Shown here: piece after piece, positions 1 to 6,134 of the stretch
Numbering within the stretch: position 1 is the first letter of the stretch
Layout of the letters: each line of letters starts with the position of its first letter
Assembly (NCBI GenBank): GCA_035623615.1
Contig: DASPTB010000182.1
Coordinates: forward strand, 1-6,989
Direction of reading: 5' to 3'
Length of the DNA stretch: 6,989 bases
From: DASPTB01 sp035623615
Lineage (GTDB): Bacteria; Actinomycetota; UBA4738
Position numbers and translations under genes: made by a program
Notes under the pieces: model-generated
Databases searched by the model: none
What the model saw: only the letters and a program-made list of their open reading frames with translations
What the model was told of the DNA's origin: nothing

Positions 1-1511
1 TGATCACGCTGGTCTCGCCGAGGGCATTCGCGGACACGGTCACGAACGTACGGATCCAGGCGGGAACGACGCCACAGGACTCCGGCCTGTACGACGCCGT
101 GATCCACGACCAGTTCGAGGCCCAGTACCCGCAGTACAACCTGCAGTACTTCGGCGTCGGCACCAGCGCCGCCATCACGAACGCAGAGAACGGCCTGGGG
201 GACGTCGTCTGGACGCACTCCCCCACCCTCGAGGAGAGCTTCGTGGCCGGCAACTATTCGTACGAGTCCGGTGGTCGCTACGTCATGACCTCCGACTTCG
301 TCACCGTCGGCTCCGACAGCGACCCCGCCGGGGTCCTGAGCGGGCCGCCGAACAACGTGGTCAAGGCCTTCCAGGAGATCGCCGCTGCGGGCAATGCCGG
401 CACGGCCGACTTCGTCTCCCGGGGCGACGGGTCCGGCACCAACGCCAAGGAGCTGGCGATCTGGAAGCTCACCGGCATCCCCGTCACGTCCACAGGAGAG
501 CCGACGGTTCCCGGGTCAAGCCCGCCGGTCGATCCGGCCTGGTACCACAAGACCGGCCTCGGCCAGGCCGAGAACCTCCAGACGACCAATGAGTGCCCGT
601 TCTCGTCGGGGGCCTGCTACACGCTCGCCGACCGCGGGACGTTCAACAACGTCGTGACCCTCGGTGAGGCGCCCAACCTCGAGATCGTGTCGCAGAACAA
701 CAACGGGCCCGGCGCGCTCGGGGGATTCGACCTGCTGCTCAACCCCTACCACGTGTACGCCGTGAATCCTGCCAAGTTCGCACCCGGAACGATCAACATC
801 GCCGGGGCGATGGCGTTCCTGAACTTCCTGAGCGAGCCGTCGACGCAGCAGGCGATCGCCGACTACCCCTCAGCGAAGAACCCGGCGTTCTATCCCGAGG
901 TGTACCCGGATCTCACGGTCGGAAAGGGGGTACCGGCGTCGGCGAAGGCGTCGAAGACGCTGACCGTCAACGGCGTGGTGATCCCCAACTACTTCCTCGA
1001 TCCACCCATCACGGGGGCCGAGGTCGACCTCATCCGAGCGGGCGACCCGGGGACCATCATCGCGACGACCACGGTTCAGCCGAATGGGTCGTACTCGCTC
1101 AGCTTCCAACCGACGAGATCGGACGACTACGAGGTCCACATGCCGCAATCGCAGGACGGATTGCTGACACCGAATACGGGGTTCCGCCTGCCGATCACCG
1201 TGGACGCCGGGACGATGAAGGTCAAGGCGGTTCCCACGATGTCGGTGTCCGGCGTGAGCGGGCTGAACGTCAGCGTCCAGGGGACGACGTCACCGGCGAC
1301 CAACCGCATCAACGCCAAGATCCAGATCCAGTACAAGAGCGGCGGAAAGTGGCTGAATCTGACGTCCATCGCCTTGTCCGAGGGTCAGGCTTCCTACTCC
1401 ACGACCGTTTCGCTACCCTCAGCAGGCACATGGCAGATTCGAGCACACTACGTCGACAAGGGAGCCGTCACGGCCGGCAACTCGGCGGCCTTGCACGTTA
1501 CGGTCTCCTGA
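1..1511 (+). CDS. tupA: Tungstate-type ABC transporter substrate-binding protein (TupA family), 5' end missing, with Ig-like C-terminal extension
   Basis: Extracytoplasmic binding protein that would capture tungstate (possibly molybdate) and pass it to the TupB/TupC-type pair encoded at 3688-5444. The frame is open from base 3, so the GTG at 99 is internal and the true start lies before the window. The first visible residues look like a signal-peptide end with an AFA|D cleavage site (bases 24-35); no lipobox cysteine is seen. The mature protein opens with GTTPQDSGLYD, close to the TupA ligand motif TTTS-x-QDSGLLD. Further TupA-like signatures follow: GDVVWTHSPTLEESFV, a DFVTVG-SDSDPAG strand, SRGDGSGTNAKELAIWK, YTLADRGTF and LLLNPYHVYAVNP. 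The binding-protein fold ends near visible residue 303. About 200 more residues form what look like two beta-sandwich (Ig-like) units at roughly 318-382 and 400-502, which ordinary TupA proteins lack. NECPFSSGAC may hold a disulfide. Family assignment is firm; tungstate over molybdate is inferred. Confidence 0.85.
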   Translation, partial: ITLVSPRAFADTVTNVRIQAGTTPQDSGLYDAVIHDQFEAQYPQYNLQYFGVGTSAAITNAENGLGDVVWTHSPTLEESFVAGNYSYESGGRYVMTSDFVTVGSDSDPAGVLSGPPNNVVKAFQEIAAAGNAGTADFVSRGDGSGTNAKELAIWKLTGIPVTSTGEPTVPGSSPPVDPAWYHKTGLGQAENLQTTNECPFSSGACYTLADRGTFNNVVTLGEAPNLEIVSQNNNGPGALGGFDLLLNPYHVYAVNPAKFAPGTINIAGAMAFLNFLSEPSTQQAIADYPSAKNPAFYPEVYPDLTVGKGVPASAKASKTLTVNGVVIPNYFLDPPITGAEVDLIRAGDPGTIIATTTVQPNGSYSLSFQPTRSDDYEVHMPQSQDGLLTPNTGFRLPITVDAGTMKVKAVPTMSVSGVSGLNVSVQGTTSPATNRINAKIQIQYKSGGKWLNLTSIALSEGQASYSTTVSLPSAGTWQIRAHYVDKGAVTAGNSAALHVTVS

Positions 1512-2677
1512 CACTGGCGCTGGCCGCGTTCTTCCCCGTGCCGGCGTCGTCCGCTCACGCGGACGACGCCGGCAGCGGCCTGCTGGTGTACGTGAACGGC
1601 CAGGAGGTGCCGGGCATCGCGGCGAAGCTCGAGGGGACCAGCCCCGACGTCGGCTCCCACAGCTACACGGAGGTCTTCGCGGCCAGCACGACCACGGTCA
1701 ACGTGTTCAACGCCTGGTCCATCCAGGCTCTGATCGGGGCGGCCGGGCCCTCGCCGGATTCGGCGATCCAGGTGCAGGTCGATCGCGTTTCGTTTCCCGG
1801 GTCCGTCACGCTCACGGAGGCCGACTACGGTTCGAAGGGAAGCGACTTCCTTGAAGGCCCGGCGGTCATCTGGGAGCACGACCCCGACAACTTCTTCTTC
1901 TTTCGCCCGTACCGGCTCCCGCCGTTCCAGGACCCGAACTGGCAGGACTACGTGCAACCTCCGGTGGGCGAGCCTCTGACGATCCACATCACGGCCGGGG
2001 CTCCGTTGACCGTCCACGTCACGCAGAGCGTCTCGCACCCGGCTCCCGGACAGGCCGTGCGGTTCACCGCGACCTCGACCGGCCAGGTCGCCGGCGAACA
2101 GCTCTCCTACGTCTGGTCGTTCGCCGACGGATTCACTTCGCACACGGGGCCGACGATCACGCACGCCTTTTCGATGGCGGGAACGTACAGCGGCACCGTG
2201 ACGGTCAGCGGCGACCACGGGTCGGGTGGCTCGGCGGTCGTCCACGTCGTCGTCGGCTCGAAGAAGGGGCCGCCCGGTCCCGGGAACGGACACCCCGGCG
2301 GCGGGAAGCAGAGCGGCGGCCCCAGCGGGACCCACGGCGGGACCAGTGGCAACGGCTCGGCGACGAGCGGGCAGGGAACCAACACGAAGCCGCAGGGCCA
2401 GCCTCGTCCCTCCCCCTCCCCCGCTCCGAGTCCGGGGGGCACACAGGTGCAGGGGTATCTGGTGAACGCCGCGGGCTCCCCGGGCCAGGAGGCACCGGCG
2501 CCGTCGCAGGCCTCGGGACCGAACGGGACGGACCGCGTGGCATCGCTGGGATGGGTTCGCGGAGCGGCGGCGGGCGCAGCGGCCGTCGGGTTCTTCGCGG
2601 CCGGAGCGTTCATGGAGTCCGACGAACCTCGGCGGCGGCTCCAACAGCGCCTCGCGCGGAAGAAGCCGACACCGTGA
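1430..2677 (+). CDS. Secreted PKD-domain protein with C-terminal membrane anchor
   Basis: 415-residue protein of unknown function that should sit on the outer face of the membrane. ATG 1430 is chosen because the signal peptide (basic start with RR, hydrophobic stretch GLLTLALAAFFPVPA, cleavage after SAHA at about 44) needs a start in the tupA overlap. The only in-frame alternative is GTG 1349, which adds 27 unlikely residues. Order of parts: an unrecognised N-terminal domain at about 48-190, rich in beta-type sequence and containing an unusual NFFFFRPYR stretch; a PKD-like beta-sandwich at about 192-276 with the typical YVWSFADG and HAFSMAGTYSGTVTV strands; a Gly/Pro/Ser-rich spacer at about 277-370; a transmembrane segment at about 376-395; and an Arg/Lys-rich cytoplasmic tail. 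No LPXTG sorting motif is present. It overlaps tupA by 82 nt and the next gene by 4 nt (GTGA). The PKD call is good; its role beside an ExbB-like channel is inferred from position only. Confidence 0.8.
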   Translation: MADSSTLRRQGSRHGRQLGGLARYGLLTLALAAFFPVPASSAHADDAGSGLLVYVNGQEVPGIAAKLEGTSPDVGSHSYTEVFAASTTTVNVFNAWSIQALIGAAGPSPDSAIQVQVDRVSFPGSVTLTEADYGSKGSDFLEGPAVIWEHDPDNFFFFRPYRLPPFQDPNWQDYVQPPVGEPLTIHITAGAPLTVHVTQSVSHPAPGQAVRFTATSTGQVAGEQLSYVWSFADGFTSHTGPTITHAFSMAGTYSGTVTVSGDHGSGGSAVVHVVVGSKKGPPGPGNGHPGGGKQSGGPSGTHGGTSGNGSATSGQGTNTKPQGQPRPSPSPAPSPGGTQVQGYLVNAAGSPGQEAPAPSQASGPNGTDRVASLGWVRGAAAGAAAVGFFAAGAFMESDEPRRRLQQRLARKKPTP

Positions 2678-3351
2678 GCGCCCATGGCATCGAACAGGTC
2701 ATCTTCGACGTCGCCGAGGCGCTGTTGTGGCCCGTGCTGGTCCTCGCGCTCGCGTCCCTCGTCCTCGTGCTGGTGGAGGCCGGGCGGGTGAGCGCGGAGA
2801 TCTTCCGCCGGCGGCAACGTTCGCTGCCGCGACTCGAACGCGCGACCTCCGCCGCCCGTCGCGCGCTCGCAGAAGACAACCGCGAGCGCGCGGCCGGGAT
2901 CCTGCTGACGATCTGCTGGAGCGACGCCATGCGGAGGAGCGCGACCCGCCTCGTCGCCGTGCAGGGACGCGCGGGAGCAGAGGAACGGGCGGCGAAGATT
3001 CTCGCCGACTTCGACTACCGGTCGCTCAAGCAGTTGGAGCGCACGAGGATCCTCGTGCGCCTGGGCCCCGCGCTCGGTCTGATGGGGACGCTGATTCCGC
3101 TGGCGCCGGCGCTGACCGCACTCGCGAACGGCGACGTGAACCAGCTGGCGGAGAACCTCCGGGTTGCGTTCAGCGTGACGATCCTCGGCCTGCTGGTCGG
3201 CGCTGTGGCGTTCGGGATCTCGCTCATCCGCGACCGCCTCTACTCGCAGGATCTCTCCGACCTCGAGTACGTCGGCGCGACGCTCGGCGAGGCGGTGGTC
3301 ATCACGCTCGAACCGGAGGTCTCGGTGCAGGCCGACGGGGGGCGCGGATGA
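2674..3351 (+). CDS. MotA/TolQ/ExbB proton-channel family protein
   Basis: 225-residue inner-membrane protein of the family that turns proton flow into mechanical work (ExbB, TolQ, MotA). GTG 2674 is chosen as start: it overlaps the upstream stop as GTGA, follows a purine-rich GGAAGAAG, and leaves a sensible first membrane span at about 16-36. The frame is open upstream to 2551, but that part reads as Arg/Ser-rich shadow sequence. A cytoplasmic loop rich in Arg and Glu (about 40-125) leads to the family core: span 2 at about 128-152 with GPALGLMGTLIPLAPAL, and span 3 at about 165-186 with SVTILGLLVGAVAFGI. Thr139 (in GTL) and Thr169 (in VTI) match the two pore threonines conserved in ExbB and TolQ. 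At 225 residues with three spans it is ExbB/TolQ-like rather than full-length MotA. Its partner is probably the next gene, joined by an ATGA overlap. Family is clear; what it drives is unknown. Confidence 0.87.
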   Translation: MSAHGIEQVIFDVAEALLWPVLVLALASLVLVLVEAGRVSAEIFRRRQRSLPRLERATSAARRALAEDNRERAAGILLTICWSDAMRRSATRLVAVQGRAGAEERAAKILADFDYRSLKQLERTRILVRLGPALGLMGTLIPLAPALTALANGDVNQLAENLRVAFSVTILGLLVGAVAFGISLIRDRLYSQDLSDLEYVGATLGEAVVITLEPEVSVQADGGRG

Positions 3352-3677
3352 GCCGCGTGCACGCGCGCGCCAGGACGCACGCCGAGCGCGCCGGCGACCC
3401 GCTGGACGGGCTCGTGAACCTCTTCGACCTTGGCATCGTCCTGGCGGTCGCGTTTCTGCTCGCCGCGCTCTCGTACCTGAAGCTCACCGGAATCCTCTCC
3501 AACAAGGACGTGACGGTCGTGCAGACGACCGCCGGCCAGACGACGATCGTGGAGAAACACGGCGCGCAGGTGCACGTTCTGAAGGTCACCGATCAGAAGG
3601 TGGCCGGCGAAGGGACGCGCCTCGGAACCGTGTACCGTCTGTCGGACGGGCGCCTGGTCTACGTCGCGGGCCGCTGA
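3348..3677 (+). CDS. Small single-span membrane protein, DUF2149-like (putative ExbD/TolR-like partner)
   Basis: 109-residue protein. ATG 3348 overlaps the stop of the ExbB-like gene (ATGA); the frame is open much further upstream, but that part is Arg-rich shadow sequence. A basic N-terminal tail of 16 residues precedes a DPLDGLVNLFD motif (17-27), then one membrane span at about 28-45, then a polar domain of about 60 residues that should face outward (VQTTAGQTTIVEKHG, a turn, then GTVYRLSDGRLVYV). I recognise the DPLDGLVNLFD-plus-span pattern as DUF2149, a family I recall beside ExbB-like genes in methanogenic archaea; that recollection is not checked here. Size, topology, an acidic residue (Asp27) at the mouth of the only span, and the overlapping ExbB-like gene all parallel ExbD/TolR, but I see no ExbD sequence signature. 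Function is inferred. Confidence 0.75.
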   Translation: MSRVHARARTHAERAGDPLDGLVNLFDLGIVLAVAFLLAALSYLKLTGILSNKDVTVVQTTAGQTTIVEKHGAQVHVLKVTDQKVAGEGTRLGTVYRLSDGRLVYVAGR

Positions 3678-3682
3678 GGGGA
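3676..3682 (+). promoter_or_regulatory. Ribosome binding site of the permease gene
   Basis: GAGGGGA overlaps the stop codon of the DUF2149-like gene and lies 5 nt before ATG 3688. It supports that start and lets ribosomes ending the upstream gene reload. Confidence 0.6.
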
Positions 3683-3687
3683 CCGGT

Positions 3688-4425
3688 ATGACGTTCATCT
3701 GGCAGGGGGTTCGCGAGGCGTTCTCGATGCTGCTGCACCCCACACCGGACCTGCTCTCGATCCTGCGCGTGACGCTCGAGCTCGTGCTGTGGGCGACCGT
3801 GCTCGCCATGCTCATCGGGCTGCCGATCGGCCTGGTGCTCGGACTCGGGCGGTTCCGGACACGCCGCGTGTGGCTCGGTCTCGCCAACGGCGGGCTGGGG
3901 CTCCCTCCCGTGGTGGTCGGGCTCTTCGTCGCGCTGCTGCTGTTTCAGAGCGGCCCCTTCGGCGGACTCCACCTCATCTACACCGTCCGCGGGATGGTCA
4001 TCGCCCAGACGATCCTCGCGCTTCCGATCGTGATCGCCTTGACCGCCACGTCCGTCCAGGCGATCGACCCCGCGCTCCTGCAGCAAGCCGGCGCGCTCGG
4101 CGCATCCCGGTGGCGCCTCGGCGGCTTCGCGCTGCGGGAGGCGCGCATCGGCGTCTTCGTCGCCGCCATGGCGGCCATGGGCGCGTCGCTGTCCGAGGTT
4201 GGTGCCGTCGTCCTGGTCGGCGGGAACCTCGAGGGCGAGACGCGGACGATGGCCGGGGCTATCCTGACGAGCCTGTCCGGTGGCTACTACGCCGAGGGAA
4301 TCGCGCTCGGCATCCTCCTCCTCGGGCTCACCTTCCTGCTGGCCGCCGCGCTCACCGTGGTTCAGCACGGGTCGCGGTCCGCGCCCACCTCGAGCGTCCG
4401 GTATCTCTCCACCGCCCGCCGATGA
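3688..4425 (+). CDS. tupB: Tungstate-type ABC transporter permease (TupB family)
   Basis: 245-residue integral membrane protein forming the channel of the oxyanion importer, probably as a homodimer. ATG 3688 has a good ribosome binding site 5 nt upstream. About five hydrophobic spans are visible (roughly 24-54, 70-89, 100-122, 153-176 and 205-225), usual for TupB. The EAA-type coupling loop, which docks on the ATPase, is at about 132-155 (QQAGALGAS, then REARIG). TupB/ModB-like family signatures are GLGLPPVVVGLFVALLL, RGMVIAQTILALPIV and SLSEVGAVVLVGGNLEGETRT. The last of these matches the ISEVGAVMIVGGNI pattern of TupB permeases more closely than ModB. The gene is preceded by the DUF2149-like gene (10 nt gap) and overlaps the ATPase gene as ATGA, so permease and ATPase are probably coupled in translation. 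Substrate cannot be read from the permease alone; it rests on the TupA-type binding protein and the Mop genes. Confidence 0.87.
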   Translation: MTFIWQGVREAFSMLLHPTPDLLSILRVTLELVLWATVLAMLIGLPIGLVLGLGRFRTRRVWLGLANGGLGLPPVVVGLFVALLLFQSGPFGGLHLIYTVRGMVIAQTILALPIVIALTATSVQAIDPALLQQAGALGASRWRLGGFALREARIGVFVAAMAAMGASLSEVGAVVLVGGNLEGETRTMAGAILTSLSGGYYAEGIALGILLLGLTFLLAAALTVVQHGSRSAPTSSVRYLSTARR

Positions 4426-5444
4426 GCGCGTTGCTCACCTGCCGGTCCGTTCGCGCCCGGCAGGGCGACACCGAGGTGTTGCGCGGCGTGGACCTCGAGC
4501 TTCGACGAGGCGAGGTGGCCGTCCTGATCGGGCCGAACGGAGCGGGCAAATCCACGCTCCTCGCCGTGGCGGCCGGCCTGCTTCCGACGAGCGCGGGAGC
4601 CGTCGAACGCGGCGGTCGCGTCGCGGCGGCCATGCAGAAGCCGGCGTTGGCTCGAAGGACGGCACTCGCCAACGTCGAGCTCGCGATCTCGTGGTGGGAA
4701 GGCAGGCGCCGCGGCGGCCGCGACGACCGAAGGGAGCGGGCAATGAGCGCCCTCGCCGCCGTGAACGCCTCGCAGCTCGCCGGCCGGCCCGCCGGCTCTC
4801 TCTCCGGCGGCGAGGCGCGGCGCGTCCACCTCGCGCGTGTGCTCGCCGTCGAGCCGGACATCCTTCTCCTCGACGAACCGTTCGCCGGGCTCGATCCGTC
4901 GACGCGCGCCGACCTGCTGTACGACACGGCGTCGGCCATCCGGTCCGAGCGCCGCGCCACGCTCGTGGTCGTGCACGACCGCGCCGAGGCGTGGGCCCTC
5001 GCCGACCGCGTGCTCGTGATGACCCGCGGAAGGATCGACGCACAGGGGTCGCCGCGACAGGTCTTCGAGCACCCACCGACGGAGGAGGTCGCGGAGTTCG
5101 TGGGGTTCACCGGGACCCTCGACGAGGGCGACTCCGTCCTGCGCCTGCGCCCTTCCGACGTCGAGCTCGACCCTGCCGGACCCATCTCCGCCGAAGTCCT
5201 TCGCCGCGTGCCGCTCGAGGACGGGGTTCGGCTCGATCTCTCGACCCCCAAGGGCCGGCTGGTCACCGTCGCGCCCGAGCCGGCACCCGAGGTCGGAACC
5301 GTGACGCGCCTGCGGGTGACCGGCGGCGTTCGGTTTCCGAGTGAGCGTGCCCCGGCTCCGGACGACCCCGCTTCCGCGCTATTGTCCGGGGCGGACGGCT
5401 CCCGAACGGGGACGCCGGCGAGTCGACAGGAGGCGGGTCGATGA
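4422..5444 (+). CDS. tupC: Tungstate-type ABC transporter ATP-binding protein (TupC family) with TOBE-like C-terminal domain
   Basis: 340-residue cytoplasmic ATPase powering the importer. ATG 4422 overlaps the permease stop (ATGA); no ribosome binding site is visible, so it probably depends on coupling. All ABC motifs are intact: Walker A GPNGAGKST (37-45), Q-loop Gln72, signature LSGGE (127-131), Walker B ILLLDE (147-152), D-loop GLD (156-158) and switch His185. The region at about 231-306 contains RLRPSDVELD and an alternating beta pattern, resembling the TOBE-type regulatory domain of ModC/CysA/PotA ATPases; many TupC proteins stop near 240 residues, so this tail is notable. The last 30 residues or so are low-complexity Ala/Pro/Gly/Ser. 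It overlaps the mop gene by 4 nt. The ATPase call is certain; tungstate comes from the operon context. Confidence 0.87.
   Translation: MSALLTCRSVRARQGDTEVLRGVDLELRRGEVAVLIGPNGAGKSTLLAVAAGLLPTSAGAVERGGRVAAAMQKPALARRTALANVELAISWWEGRRRGGRDDRRERAMSALAAVNASQLAGRPAGSLSGGEARRVHLARVLAVEPDILLLDEPFAGLDPSTRADLLYDTASAIRSERRATLVVVHDRAEAWALADRVLVMTRGRIDAQGSPRQVFEHPPTEEVAEFVGFTGTLDEGDSVLRLRPSDVELDPAGPISAEVLRRVPLEDGVRLDLSTPKGRLVTVAPEPAPEVGTVTRLRVTGGVRFPSERAPAPDDPASALLSGADGSRTGTPASRQEAGR
5428..5433 (+). promoter_or_regulatory. Strong ribosome binding site of the mop gene
   Basis: AGGAGG, 7 nt before ATG 5441 and inside the end of the ATPase gene. It is the clearest Shine-Dalgarno sequence in the operon, suggesting that the small binding protein is made in larger amounts than its neighbours. 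Confidence 0.7.
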
Positions 5445-5650
5445 ACATCAGCGCGCGTAATCAGCTGCGAGGCACGGTGACCTCGGTGACGCTCGGGGCG
5501 GTCATGGCGGAAGTGACGGTCGACGTCTCGGGCCAGGAGCTCGTCTCGGCCATCACGAAGAACTCCGCGGAGAGCCTTGGCCTGCGCGAGGGAAGCCGGG
5601 TCGTCGTGATCATCAAGGCCACCGAGGTCATGCTCGGGACCGAGAGCTAG
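5441..5650 (+). CDS. mop: Molbindin (Mop), free-standing molybdate/tungstate-binding TOBE protein
   Basis: 69-residue cytoplasmic protein consisting of a single Mop domain, the normal length for molbindins, which assemble into hexamers that bind several molybdate or tungstate ions and buffer or store them. Visible family signatures are ISARNQLRGTVTSV at the start, ELVSAITKNSAESLGL in the middle and VVVIIKATEVML at the end; the SARN and KAT elements are the anion-contact regions in this family. ATG 5441 overlaps the ATPase stop (ATGA) and has a strong AGGAGG upstream. Placement between the importer and a Mop-containing regulator supports a role in handling the imported oxyanion. Confidence is high; preference for tungstate over molybdate is unknown. 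Confidence 0.92.
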   Translation: MNISARNQLRGTVTSVTLGAVMAEVTVDVSGQELVSAITKNSAESLGLREGSRVVVIIKATEVMLGTES

Positions 5651-5651
5651 G

Positions 5652-6134
5652 GTGAGCCCGAGGAAGGCGACCGCGCGCCGGGGGGCCGATCGGAAGAAGA
5701 GCGCCACGTCCGCAGGCACGAGCGCTTCCTCACGCTCCCTTCCGATCGGCGAGGCGGCGCGTGCCCTCGGAGTCAGCGTCGACACGCTCCGGCGGTGGGA
5801 GCGCGCCGGGCGCCTGACGACCACCCGAGACTCGGCGAACCGGCGCCTCGTCTCTGAGGACGAGGTTCGCCGACTCGGCGGGCGCTCTCTCAGCAAGAGC
5901 GGGACCGGCCTCTCGGCCCGCAATCAGTTCGACGGCGTCGTGACGGCGGTCGAGATATGGGGCGTGATCGCGCTGGTCGAGCTCCAAGCGGGGCCGCACC
6001 GGTTCGTCTCGATCATCACGCGCGATGCGGTGGAAGAGCTGGGACTCGCCGCCGGCGTCCCGGCGACCGCGACGGTGAAGGCCACCTCGGTCATGGTCGC
6101 CCGTCGCCGCGACCAACCGGCGAACGCCGACTAG
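5652..6134 (+). CDS. MerR-type HTH plus Mop (TOBE) domain transcriptional regulator
   Basis: 160-residue cytoplasmic DNA-binding protein, probably the oxyanion-responsive regulator of this operon. GTG 5652 lies 1 nt after the mop stop and is the only ATG, GTG or TTG codon in frame before the HTH; a weak GAGAG precedes it. A basic, Ser/Thr-rich tail occupies residues 1-29. A MerR/excisionase-type HTH follows at about 30-78 (LPIGEAARALGVSVDTLRRW, then the wing GRLTTTRDSANRRLVSEDEV). A Mop domain is at about 87-151, with LSARNQFDGVVTAV, ELQAGPHRFVSIITRDAVEE and KATSVMV. The same HTH-Mop architecture is common in actinobacteria, usually without the long basic tail. The Mop part resembles the free molbindin just upstream, especially in SARNQ and KAT. 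By analogy with ModE it would bind operator DNA according to intracellular oxyanion level; operator and direction of control are not visible, since the operon promoter is outside the window. Confidence 0.87.
   Translation: MSPRKATARRGADRKKSATSAGTSASSRSLPIGEAARALGVSVDTLRRWERAGRLTTTRDSANRRLVSEDEVRRLGGRSLSKSGTGLSARNQFDGVVTAVEIWGVIALVELQAGPHRFVSIITRDAVEELGLAAGVPATATVKATSVMVARRRDQPANAD

Noticed and set aside
2408..2422. C-rich tract (CCC-T-CCCCC-T-CCCCC) as a possible quadruplex on the minus strand
   Set aside because: Only three G-runs of three or more are adjacent on the opposite strand, and the tract is explained by the Pro/Ser codons of the spacer.
1448..2644. Long minus-strand open frame (398 codons) opposite the PKD gene
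   Set aside because: Arg/Pro/Gly-rich with no domain or hydrophobic pattern; such antisense frames are expected in high-GC genes, while the plus strand has a signal peptide and a PKD fold.
2551..2673. Possible upstream extension of the ExbB-like gene
   Set aside because: Arg/Ser/Gly-rich shadow of the PKD protein's C-terminal end; GTG 2674 in a GTGA overlap gives a sensible protein.
2551..2677. Sortase (LPXTG) anchor at the end of the PKD protein
   Set aside because: No LPXTG-like motif precedes the membrane span; it looks like a plain C-terminal membrane anchor.
3789..4421. Possible upstream extension of the ATPase gene
   Set aside because: This part is Arg-rich shadow sequence of the permease; the ATPase fold begins right after ATG 4422.
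4352..5923. Long minus-strand open frame (523 codons) opposite the ATPase, mop and regulator genes
   Set aside because: It crosses three well-supported plus-strand genes and has only Arg/Ser/Pro-rich composition.
6118..6129. Inverted repeat CGGCG-AA-CGCCG as a terminator
   Set aside because: Stem too short, loop too tight, no T-run on either side.
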